The notes under the pieces were generated by a model. The model had not been told where the DNA came from, did not search any database, and worked only from the letters and a program-made list of their open reading frames with translations. Below, one piece after another: positions 1 through 5,705 of a stretch of DNA of 6,017 nt (its first letter is position 1; each line of letters starts with the position of its first letter). The DNA lies in assembly GCF_949298305.1 (NCBI RefSeq), contig NZ_CASFWU010000140.1, positions 1-6,017 of the forward strand, in the 5' to 3' direction. The position numbers were made by a program, and so were the translations under genes. The stretch comes from an uncultured Bacteroides sp. Its GTDB lineage: Bacteria > Bacteroidota > Bacteroidia > Bacteroidales > Bacteroidaceae.

Positions 1-892
1 TCGTAGCGTTCCTTCAGTCCACGCAGGATGGAGATGGTGCTCAGCGTGTCGGGTTCGTTCACCATGACGGTCTGGAAACGACGTTCCAAGGCCTTGTCCT
101 TCTCAAAGTACTTCTGGTACTCGTCGAGGGTGGTGGCACCGATGCTGCGCAGTTCGCCACGGGCCAGGGCAGGCTTCAGGATGTTGGCGGCATCCATGGC
201 GCCTTCGCCCTTGCCTGCACCTACCAGTGTATGAATCTCGTCGATGAAGAGGATGATGTTTCCCTCGGACTTCTTCACCTCGTTGATGACGGCCTTCAGA
301 CGCTCCTCGAATTCACCTTTGTACTTGGCGCCGGCCACCAGCGCACCCATGTCCAACGAGTAGACCTGCTTGTCCTTCAGGTTCTCGGGGACGTCGCCGC
401 GCAGGATACGATGGGCCAGACCTTCCACGATGGCAGTCTTGCCGGTACCCGGCTCGCCAATCAGGATGGGGTTGTTCTTCGTACGCCGGCTCAGGATTTG
501 GAGCACACGGCGGATTTCTTCGTCACGCCCGATGACGGGGTCCAGCTTGCCGCTCCGTGCGGCTTCGTTCAGGTTGATGGCATACTTCTCCAGCGACTGA
601 TAGGTGTCCTCGCTCGACTGGGAGGTCACTTTGGAGCCCTGGCGCAGTTCGCCGATGGCTGCCCGCAGTTCCTTCTCCGTCATGCCGGCATCTTTCAGGA
701 TGCTGGAGGCGGTACTCTTCACGGTGAGCAGGGCCAGCAGGATGGGTTCCAATGAAACGAACTCGTCGCCCATCTCCTTGGAGTACTGCATGGCTTTCTG
801 GAACACCTCGTTGGTCTCACGGCTCAGGTAGGGTTCGCCGCCCGACACCTTGGGCAACGACTCTATCTGCCTGTCCAGAACGAGGGCAATCT
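1..892 (-). CDS. clpB: ATP-dependent disaggregase ClpB, partial, main frame (rest of N-domain plus first AAA+ domain)
   Basis: ClpB is the cytoplasmic Hsp100 disaggregase that threads aggregated proteins through a hexameric AAA+ ring with DnaK. The minus strand is open from about 892 down to 1 and leaves the window, giving about 297 codons. Visible in order are the remaining N-domain (IALVLDRQIESLPKV onwards), the linker SLEKYAINLNEAARSGKLDPVIGRDEEI, Walker A GEPGTGKT (458-435), the pore-loop region GAKYKGEFEERL, Walker B ILFIDE (254-237), the SIGATTLDEYQKY sensor region and ALERRFQ with the arginine finger. The second AAA+ domain and the coiled-coil insertion are expected beyond the left edge. 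This frame has no start codon near its upstream end; the first in-frame ATG is at 791. The normal start lies in another frame at 991 (separate entry). Family assignment is near certain; whether an intact protein is made is doubtful. Confidence 0.93.
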
Positions 893-991
893 GTGTACCG
901 GCTCGATGGCCTGCTGTCCCCGGCTCTGTACCAGGTTCACGGCCTCTTGCACGGCTTCTTGTGCCTTGATGGTAAAGTTGTTGAAATTCAT
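863..991 (-). pseudogene. clpB: Detached N-terminal start fragment of clpB, frameshifted
   Basis: The authentic clpB start is ATG at 991-989, preceded by a good ribosome binding site. The first 33 codons read as a typical Bacteroidales ClpB N-terminus (MNFNNFTIKAQEAVQEA ... QQAIEPVH, ending at 893). The next codons, RLPSFWTGR, are out of frame and end at TAG (865-863). The ClpB frame resumes with ATT at 890. From memory of Bacteroides homologues, the stretch between IEPVH and QIALVLD (about 25 residues, LLxGVxKVGENVTNFIFQKLG-like) is absent, so this looks like a deletion of about 76 nt, not a single-base slip. The start-to-ATT distance is 101 nt, so the net loss must be 1 modulo 3. It could be a real deletion or an assembly error. 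Confidence 0.8.
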
Positions 992-999
992 ATCTTGTT

Positions 1000-1006
1000 C
1001 TCCTTT
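1000..1006 (-). promoter_or_regulatory. Ribosome binding site of clpB
   Basis: The minus strand reads AAAGGAG eight bases before the ATG at 991. It fixes the clpB start there, even though the reading frame is broken 33 codons later. A strong Shine-Dalgarno is unusual in Bacteroidales and is not seen before the other genes in this window. Confidence 0.7.
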
Positions 1007-1112
1007 CTATTATTTACGTTTCCAATAACACACCAGACGACGCAAAAGATTTGCCAAGCCGCAGGATGTGACATTATTTCAGATTATGTGCCTTGCGCGG
1101 ATGTCAAAATGT

Positions 1113-1128
1113 CCTGTTCCTGAACAGG
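1113..1128. promoter_or_regulatory. Inverted repeat (possible operator) in the clpB divergent intergenic region
   Basis: CCTGTTC and GAACAGG form a perfect 7-bp dyad around a 2-bp centre (CT). It sits about 120 bp upstream of the clpB start and about 105 bp upstream of the proposed start of the divergent gene. Such a compact dyad could bind a dimeric repressor or activator. No T-run follows, which argues against a terminator. No named regulator is assigned, and a chance palindrome is possible. Confidence 0.3.
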
Positions 1129-1197
1129 TTTGGGACTTTTGGGGCAGGCGGTGCAAGGTTATGGCTGTGGAACCTCCCGAAAAACGGATGAAAGTTG

Positions 1198-1205
1198 TAC
1201 CTTTA
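1198..1205 (+). promoter_or_regulatory. Bacteroidales-type -7 promoter element
   Basis: TACCTTTA, within GTTGTACCTTTACGG, matches the Bacteroides sigma-ABfr -7 consensus TAnnTTTG at all but one fixed position. It lies 28 bp before the ATG at 1234, giving a short leader. I see no clear TTTG -33 element at 19-21 bp upstream. The element falls inside the artificially extended reading frame of the downstream gene, which supports the start at 1234 over the ATGs further upstream. Confidence 0.5.
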
Positions 1206-1233
1206 CGGCTCAAAATACAGAACAAGATAAGTG

Positions 1234-1757
1234 ATGGAGAAAGAAATGCGAGCGTATTAGGACGTACGCTGCCCGACCTGGACCTGCCTGCATGGTTGAG
1301 CTATCTGGCTTTGGATGCCGGACTGCGAGAAGGAGAGAACGAGATACAGGTTATTCTGATACGTGATGATGCTACCTGTAGTCTGAAGGGATGCAGCCCG
1401 TCGGAACTGGAACAATTGAGAGGACAGGCATGTCGTACTCCGCTGGGTGAATTTGTGTTTGCCGAAGCTTCACCTGCCGGGATGACCGATACGGAAGACC
1501 TGTTCATGGATCTGATGACACTGGCACTGGATGCAAAGTCCGTAAAATCGCTGACTCTGCTGCCCGACGGAAACACTTACGGCAACAGGGTGGCAGAACG
1601 GCTACAGGAACTGCTGAAGGACAAGGAGGCGGCCGTGCGTGAGAAACCGTTCCTCCTCACCCTGGAGAAGCCTGCCGTTGCTGCCTGCTTCCGCCGGGAC
1701 AGTCTGGTCTATTCGCTGTTGCGCACATGGGGTGTCCGTGCCGATGAGTTTGCTTGA
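1234..1757 (+). CDS. Conserved hypothetical protein, apparently frameshifted near its start
   Basis: The product is unknown. The main frame (1251-1757, 168 residues) reads SVLGRTLPDLDLPAWLSYLALDAGLREGENEIQVILIRDD and ends GVRADEFA. It has no signal peptide, no membrane segment and no catalytic motif I recognise, so a small soluble cytoplasmic protein is likely. It vaguely recalls a Bacteroidales family of unknown function (possibly DUF6621), from memory only. The best start by context is ATG 1234, just after the -7 element, but that frame gives only MEKEMRAY before TAG (1258-1260). The main frame is open upstream (ATGs at 1068, 1161 and 1188), but those ATGs precede or overlap the promoter-like element. 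The simplest reading is an internal loss whose length is 1 modulo 3, removing part of the N-terminus. If instead the gene is intact, ATG 1188 is the most credible alternative start. It is divergent from clpB. Confidence 0.6.
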
Positions 1758-1823
1758 CATACAATGAGTGTGGCTTACGATTTAGCATAATTTATCAGGA
1801 ATAGAAAACAGTTTTACATAAAT

Positions 1824-1848
1824 AATTGCTAATTTCGGGCAATTTTTT
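1824..1848 (+). terminator. Weak hairpin plus T-run upstream of oadG
   Basis: AATTGC (1824-1829) pairs with GCAATT (1839-1844) around a 9-base loop and is followed by more T residues, six T in all at 1843-1848. It could end transcription from the small upstream gene. The stem is short and AT-rich, and the loop includes TAATTTCG, which also resembles a -7 promoter element. The site could therefore be part of the oadG promoter instead. Confidence 0.25.
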
Positions 1849-1889
1849 ACGGGACACATCGGAATCGTTACAACTAAAACAATATAAGT

Positions 1890-2150
1890 ATGGAGAATTT
1901 GAACATCGCTCTTTTGTTGATGGTCGTGGGTATGGCAACGGTGTTTGCCATTCTGCTGATTGTCATTTATCTGGGAAAAGGGCTCATCGCGCTGGTCAAC
2001 AAGTACGCGCCCGAAGAGGCGGCGCCCGCCAAACAGACTGCGGCCAACGAGCCCGCACCGGTTCCCGCCAACATCATGGCTGCCATTCATGCAGCGGTAA
2101 GTGTAGTGACACATGGCAAAGGGAAGGTAACAAAGGTAGAAAAGATTTAA
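1890..2150 (+). CDS. oadG: OadG-type small subunit of a sodium-pumping decarboxylase
   Basis: This 86-residue protein is the gamma-type membrane subunit that anchors the carboxyltransferase subunit to the membrane pump and stabilises the complex. One transmembrane helix is clear at about residues 6-28 (ALLLMVVGMATVFAILLIVIYLG), carrying the GMATVF pattern usual for OadG. A basic and Ala/Pro-rich linker follows (residues 38-60, EEAAPAKQTAANEPAPVPA), then a C-terminal segment with IMAAIHAAVSVV, also typical of the family. Its length is in the usual range. The start at 1890 is preceded by an A-rich leader without a Shine-Dalgarno, normal for this group. It is the first gene of a three-gene operon, 38 bp before oadA, in the classical G-A-B order. 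The family is divergent, so the assignment leans on the membrane segment and the neighbours. Confidence 0.88.
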   Translation: MENLNIALLLMVVGMATVFAILLIVIYLGKGLIALVNKYAPEEAAPAKQTAANEPAPVPANIMAAIHAAVSVVTHGKGKVTKVEKI

Positions 2151-2188
2151 TCAGTTAAACAATTACACATTTACACAAACAATAAGGT

Positions 2189-4027
2189 ATGAAAAAAGAA
2201 ATAAAGTTCAGCCTGGTGTTCAGGGACATGTGGCAGAGTGCCGGCAAGTATGTACCCCGTGTAGACCAGCTGGTGAAGGTTGCGCCTGCTATCATTGAAA
2301 TGGGCTGTTTTGCCCGTGTCGAGACCAATGGCGGCGGTTTTGAACAAGTGAATCTGCTTTTCGGCGAGAATCCCAATAAGGCTGTGCGTGCCTGGACCAA
2401 GCCTTTCCACGAGGCCGGCATACAGACCCACATGCTGGACCGTGCACTGAACGGCCTGCGCATGAGCCCCGTTCCGGCCGATGTCCGCAAGCTGTTCTAC
2501 AAGGTTAAGAAAGCACAAGGAACCGACATCACCCGTACGTTCTGCGGCCTGAACGATGTCCGCAACATCGCTCCATCCATCAAGTATGCCCACGAGGCCG
2601 GCATGATTTCACAATGCTCCTTATGTATCACTCATTCACCCATACATACGGTTGAATATTATACCGACATGGCTCTACAACTCATTAAGCTGGGAGCCGA
2701 TGAAATCTGCATCAAGGACATGGCAGGCATCGGACGCCCGGTGTCGCTCGGTAAGATTGTGGCCAACATTAAAGCTGCCCATCCCGACATACCGGTTCAG
2801 TATCACAGCCATGCGGGACCCGGCTTCAACATGGCCAGCATTCTCGAAGTCTGTGAGGCGGGTTGCGACTATATTGATGTGGGCATGGAGCCGCTTTCGT
2901 GGGGTACGGGACACGCCGACCTGCTCAGCGTGCAGGCCATGCTGAAGGATGCCGGATTCCAGGTACCCGAAATCAACATGGAGGCCTATATGAAGGTACG
3001 CGCGCTGATACAGGAGTTCATGGACGACTTTCTGGGTCTCTACATCAGTCCTCGCAACCGCCTGATGAACTCCCTGCTCATTGCTCCGGGGTTGCCCGGC
3101 GGTATGATGGGAAGCCTCATGGCCGACTTGGAGACCAATTTGGAGTCCATCAACAAGTATAAGGCAAAGCGCAACTTGCCCTTCATGACGCAAGACCAGC
3201 TGCTCATCAAGCTCTTCAATGAAGTGTCTTACGTATGGCCGCGTGTGGGCTATCCTCCTTTGGTGACGCCTTTCAGCCAGTATGTGAAGAATCTGGCCAT
3301 GATGAACGTCATCGCCATGGAGAAGGGCAAGGAACGTTGGGGCATGATTGCCGATGACATCTGGGACATGATTCTGGGCAAGGCCGGCAAGCTGCCCGGA
3401 CAGCTGGCGCCTGAAATCATCGAGAAGGCGGAGCGCGAAGGACGCAAGTTCTTCACCGGCAACCCGCAGGACAATTATCCCGACGCCCTCGACAAGTACC
3501 GCAAGATGATGAAGGAAAACAAGTGGGAGACGGGTGAGGACGACGAAGAACTCTTCGAGTATGCCATGCACCCTGCACAGTACGAGGCCTACAAGAGCGG
3601 CAAGGCGAAGGAAGACTTCCTGGCCGACGTGGAGAAGCGCCGCGCCGAGCAGGACAAGACGCCTCAGGACGACAGCAAACCCAAGACACTGACCGTGCAG
3701 GTGGAAGGCCAGGCCTATCGGGTGACGGTGGCCTACGGAGACATTGACCTGCCTGCATCGGCCACGGCTGCCATCGAGGCTCCCGCCGTAGGACCGGGCA
3801 AAGACATTCCGGCCCCGTTGGAAGGCAAGTTCTTCCTCACCAAGAACACGCAGGAGACACCTCTGAAGGTGGGCGACCGCGTGAAGAAGGGTGACCTGCT
3901 GGGCTATATCGAGGCCATGAAGACCTACAACGCCATCCGGGCGGACTTTGACGGGACAGTATTGGCTATCTGCGTCAATCCGGGTGATTCGGTTTCTGAA
4001 GATGATGTATTAATGAAGATAGGATAA
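2189..4027 (+). CDS. oadA: Biotin-dependent decarboxylase alpha subunit (OadA-type carboxyltransferase with fused biotin carrier domain)
   Basis: This 612-residue cytoplasmic subunit should transfer CO2 from a 2-oxo acid, classically oxaloacetate, to biotin on its own C-terminus for decarboxylation by OadB. Residues 5-260 form the HMGL-like TIM barrel. The metal ligands D13 (FRDMWQS) and H206/H208 (YHSHAG) and the catalytic lysine K176 (IKDMAG) are present. Residues 270-470 are the conserved carboxyltransferase extension (PGGMMGSL, YPPLVTPFSQYV). A charged segment (about 470-500) and a short Ala/Pro-rich linker lead to the biotinyl domain (540-612), with the lysine to be biotinylated at K578, 34 residues from the end. 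Oddities: EAMKT replaces EAMKM, and the pocket motifs are altered (NGGGFEQ for WGGATFD, DRALNG for RGQN or RGAN, TFCGLND for FDALND). Substrate is therefore inferred, not shown. It could be a Bacteroidetes subfamily acting on another 2-oxo acid. The stop overlaps the oadB start by one base. Confidence 0.9.
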   Translation: MKKEIKFSLVFRDMWQSAGKYVPRVDQLVKVAPAIIEMGCFARVETNGGGFEQVNLLFGENPNKAVRAWTKPFHEAGIQTHMLDRALNGLRMSPVPADVRKLFYKVKKAQGTDITRTFCGLNDVRNIAPSIKYAHEAGMISQCSLCITHSPIHTVEYYTDMALQLIKLGADEICIKDMAGIGRPVSLGKIVANIKAAHPDIPVQYHSHAGPGFNMASILEVCEAGCDYIDVGMEPLSWGTGHADLLSVQAMLKDAGFQVPEINMEAYMKVRALIQEFMDDFLGLYISPRNRLMNSLLIAPGLPGGMMGSLMADLETNLESINKYKAKRNLPFMTQDQLLIKLFNEVSYVWPRVGYPPLVTPFSQYVKNLAMMNVIAMEKGKERWGMIADDIWDMILGKAGKLPGQLAPEIIEKAEREGRKFFTGNPQDNYPDALDKYRKMMKENKWETGEDDEELFEYAMHPAQYEAYKSGKAKEDFLADVEKRRAEQDKTPQDDSKPKTLTVQVEGQAYRVTVAYGDIDLPASATAAIEAPAVGPGKDIPAPLEGKFFLTKNTQETPLKVGDRVKKGDLLGYIEAMKTYNAIRADFDGTVLAICVNPGDSVSEDDVLMKIG

Positions 4028-4029
4028 TG
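4025..4029 (+). promoter_or_regulatory. TAATG stop-start overlap coupling oadA and oadB
   Basis: The oadA stop TAA (4025-4027) and the oadB start ATG (4027-4029) share one base. There is no usable ribosome binding site at the right distance (AGGA lies only two bases upstream), so oadB translation probably depends on ribosomes finishing oadA. This would keep the two subunits in step. Confidence 0.7.
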
Positions 4030-5262
4030 GAAGATATATTTGCAAAGCTCTATGACATGACGGCCTTCAGCAATATCATTGCCGACCCGTCCTTCCTCGT
4101 GATGTATGCCATTGCCTTCGTGCTGCTCTACCTGGGCATCAGGAAGCACTACGAACCCCTGCTGCTCGTGCCCATCGCCTTCGGCGTGCTTATTGCCAAC
4201 TTTCCCGGCGGCGAAATGGGCGTGATACAGGCCGACGAGAACGGAATGGTATTGGTCAACGGGGTGATGAAGAACATCTGGGAGATGCCCCTCCACGAGA
4301 TAGCCCACGAACTGGGCCTGATGAACTTCATCTACTATATGCTGATTAAGACCGGCTTCCTGCCGCCCGTCATCTTCATGGGTGTGGGTGCCCTGACCGA
4401 CTTCGGCCCCATGCTGCGCAACCTGCGCCTCTCCATCTTCGGCGCGGCCGCCCAGCTGGGCATTTTCACCGTGCTGCTTTGTGCCGTGCTGATGGGCTTC
4501 ACGCCGAAAGAAGCTGCTGCGTTGGGTATCATCGGCGGTGCCGACGGGCCCACAGCCATCTTCACTACCATCAAGCTGGCGCCCCATCTGTTGGGTCCTA
4601 TCGCCATAGCGGCCTATTCCTACATGGCACTGGTGCCGGTCATCATTCCGCTGGTCGTTAAGCTGCTGTGCAGCAAGAAGGAGCTGATGATCAACATGAA
4701 GGAACAGGAGAAGCTCTATCCTTCCAAGACCGAGATTAAGAATTTGCGTGTCCTGAAGATTATCTTCCCCATCGCCGTTACTACCATCGTGGCCTTGTTT
4801 GTGCCTACGGCAGTGCCCCTCATCGGTATGTTGATGTTCGGTAACCTCATCAAGGAAATAGGCTCGGACACCAGCCGCCTCTTCGACGCCGCCGCTAACA
4901 GCATCATGAACGCCGCTACCATCTTCCTGGGTCTCAGTGTGGGCGCCACCATGACGAGCGAAGCCTTCCTCAACTGGACTACCATCGGTATCGTCATCGG
5001 CGGTTTCCTGGCGTTTGCCTTGTCCATCTCGGGTGGCATTCTGTTCGTCAAGCTGGTCAATCTCTTCTCCAAGAAGAAAATCAATCCGCTCATTGGCGCA
5101 ACGGGACTGAGCGCTGTGCCCATGGCCAGTCGCGTCTGCAACGAGATTGCCACCAAGTACGACCCCAAGAACCACGTGCTCAACTACTGCATGTCCAGCA
5201 ACATCTCGGGTGTGATAGGCTCGGCGGTGGCGGCCGGCGTACTGATTTCCTTCCTGGGATAA
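4027..5262 (+). CDS. oadB: Sodium-pumping decarboxylase beta subunit, membrane carboxybiotin decarboxylase
   Basis: This 411-residue inner-membrane protein decarboxylates carboxybiotin carried by OadA and couples this to Na+ export. It is full length for the family and has many hydrophobic segments, beginning at about residues 22-36 and 44-58. The two signature regions are intact: GIIGGADGPTAIF (168-179), whose D173 corresponds to the essential Na+/proton aspartate (D203 in the Klebsiella enzyme), and GATGLSAVPMASRV (357-370). The region NSIMNAATIFLGLSVGATM (291-309) carries the conserved Asn/Gly/Ser residues of the second repeat. The loop at 216-238 is charged (SKKELMINMKEQEKLYPSK) and probably cytoplasmic. 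It is the last gene of the operon and is followed by a strong hairpin. The beta subunit cannot by itself distinguish oxaloacetate, methylmalonyl-CoA or glutaconyl-CoA systems; the OadA-type partner favours a 2-oxo acid. Confidence 0.95.
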   Translation: MEDIFAKLYDMTAFSNIIADPSFLVMYAIAFVLLYLGIRKHYEPLLLVPIAFGVLIANFPGGEMGVIQADENGMVLVNGVMKNIWEMPLHEIAHELGLMNFIYYMLIKTGFLPPVIFMGVGALTDFGPMLRNLRLSIFGAAAQLGIFTVLLCAVLMGFTPKEAAALGIIGGADGPTAIFTTIKLAPHLLGPIAIAAYSYMALVPVIIPLVVKLLCSKKELMINMKEQEKLYPSKTEIKNLRVLKIIFPIAVTTIVALFVPTAVPLIGMLMFGNLIKEIGSDTSRLFDAAANSIMNAATIFLGLSVGATMTSEAFLNWTTIGIVIGGFLAFALSISGGILFVKLVNLFSKKKINPLIGATGLSAVPMASRVCNEIATKYDPKNHVLNYCMSSNISGVIGSAVAAGVLISFLG

Positions 5263-5293
5263 AGGCGGCAAAGGTAATACATGAGAACAACCG

Positions 5294-5313
5294 CGCCCCC
5301 GGCGAGGGGGGCG
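5294..5313. other. GC-rich hairpin preceding the terminator
   Basis: CGCCCCC (5294-5300) pairs with GGGGGCG (5307-5313) around a 6-base loop, 31 bp past the oadB stop. It could strengthen termination or protect the mRNA 3' end. With no T-run it is not a terminator on its own. Confidence 0.4.
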
Positions 5314-5321
5314 GACAGGAC

Positions 5322-5360
5322 AGAGAGAGGGCATCCCCTGCGGGTGGATGCCCTCTCTCT
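5322..5360. terminator. Strong stem-loop terminator, probably bidirectional
   Basis: A perfect 15-bp stem, AGAGAGAGGGCATCC (5322-5336) with its complement at 5346-5360, encloses a 9-base loop. It lies about 60 bp after the oadB stop. Only a short T-containing tail (TTGTC) follows on the plus strand, so the fold, not a U-tract, is the main signal. As the next gene points toward it, it may also stop transcription coming from the right. Confidence 0.75.
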
Positions 5361-5404
5361 TGTCATTGGGGGGAGGGAGACGGACGGCAGACCGCTGTCC
5401 GTAG

Positions 5405-5495
5405 TCCGGACATGCGGGACGGAAACTCCGGACCTCGGCGGAACAAAGTTCGGAGCTGCGGGGAAGAAACATGCATACCTCGGCGAGAGAAGTCT
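5405..5495. repeat. Block A: four degenerate 22-23 bp tandem units
   Basis: Units are 5405-5426, 5427-5449, 5450-5472 and 5473-5495. They share a loose pattern of TCCGGAC or a relative, then CTCGGCGG-like sequence, then an A-rich end such as AACAAAGT or AAGAAACAT. Similarity is moderate and spread over the unit, with no fixed repeat/variable-spacer division. The block runs straight into block B. Confidence 0.5.
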
Positions 5496-5579
5496 GTGTC
5501 AAGGCTGGACACAACTGTGTCAAGGCTGGACATAATTGTGTCAAGGCTGGACACAGTCGTGTCAAGGCTGGACATGAAG
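5496..5579. repeat. Block B: four tandem 21-bp repeats
   Basis: Units are 5496-5516, 5517-5537, 5538-5558 and 5559-5579. All carry the core GTGTCAAGGCTGGACA; only the last four or five bases vary (CAACT, TAATT, CAGTC, TGAAG). In copies 1 and 3 the core is an imperfect palindrome, with GTGTC facing GACAC, and copies 2 and 4 have GACAT instead. Because 21 is a multiple of three, the block reads as a 7-residue repeat in every frame, for example VKAGHNC on plus and VSSLDTV on minus, which creates spurious open frames. Confidence 0.9.
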
Positions 5580-5592
5580 AAGTGATGCCTTG

Positions 5593-5682
5593 CTTGCCCG
5601 TTTTTTCCTGCCGTGCTTTCCGGTTTTTTCCGCCGTGCTCTCCGGCTTTTCCTGCCTTGCCCTCCGGCTTTTCCCGCCCGTA
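5593..5682. repeat. Block C: four tandem 22-23 bp pyrimidine-rich repeats, probably inverted relative to block A
   Basis: Units are 5593-5615, 5616-5637, 5638-5659 and 5660-5682, close to CTCTCCGGCTTTTCCTGCCTTG. Read on the minus strand the consensus is near CACGGCGGGAAAAGCCGGAG. This resembles the phase-shifted block A unit CTCGGCGGAACAAAGTTCGGAG, so blocks A and C look like one repeat family in opposite orientations. The relation was judged by eye. Confidence 0.75.
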
Positions 5683-5705
5683 GTCCGGCGGCGCCGGGTC
5701 GCCGC

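Larger units (their letters stand above)
5263..5705. other. Convergent intergenic region rich in hairpins and short repeats
   Basis: This 443-bp stretch lies between the 3' ends of oadB and the tolC-like gene. I find no credible gene in it. It holds two adjacent hairpins at the left end, three blocks of 21-23 bp repeat units, and a small GC hairpin (CCGGC 5685-5689 with GCCGG 5693-5697) just past the stop of the minus-strand gene. A 6-bp hairpin, TGTCCG/CGGACA (5396-5412), lies just before and into the first repeat. Open frames here result from the 21-bp periodicity and high GC content. Confidence 0.8.

Noticed and set aside
231..755. A 174-residue open frame on the plus strand
   Set aside because: It is antisense to the clpB AAA+ domain, whose Walker motifs read clearly on the other strand.
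1040..1052. A clpB -7 promoter element on the minus strand (ATCTTTTG)
   Set aside because: It matches only the TTTG half of TAnnTTTG, and no TTTG lies at the -33 distance. It is too weak to call.
1755..1760. TTGACA resembling an E. coli -35 box upstream of oadG
   Set aside because: It overlaps the stop codon of the preceding gene, has no matching -10, and Bacteroidales promoters do not use this consensus.
2675..3571. A 298-residue open frame on the minus strand
   Set aside because: It is fully antisense to oadA, with low-complexity His- and Leu-rich composition, no known domain and no promoter or ribosome binding site. It is a shadow.
5363..5575. A repetitive peptide gene (VSSLDTV heptads) on the minus strand, or VKAGHNC heptads on plus
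   Set aside because: The 7-residue periodicity follows automatically from a 21-bp DNA repeat and is open on both strands. No ribosome binding site or domain supports translation.
5405..5682. Possible CRISPR array
   Set aside because: The units abut or vary throughout, with no constant repeat separated by unique spacers of 26-40 bp, and no cas genes are nearby. These are tandem repeats.
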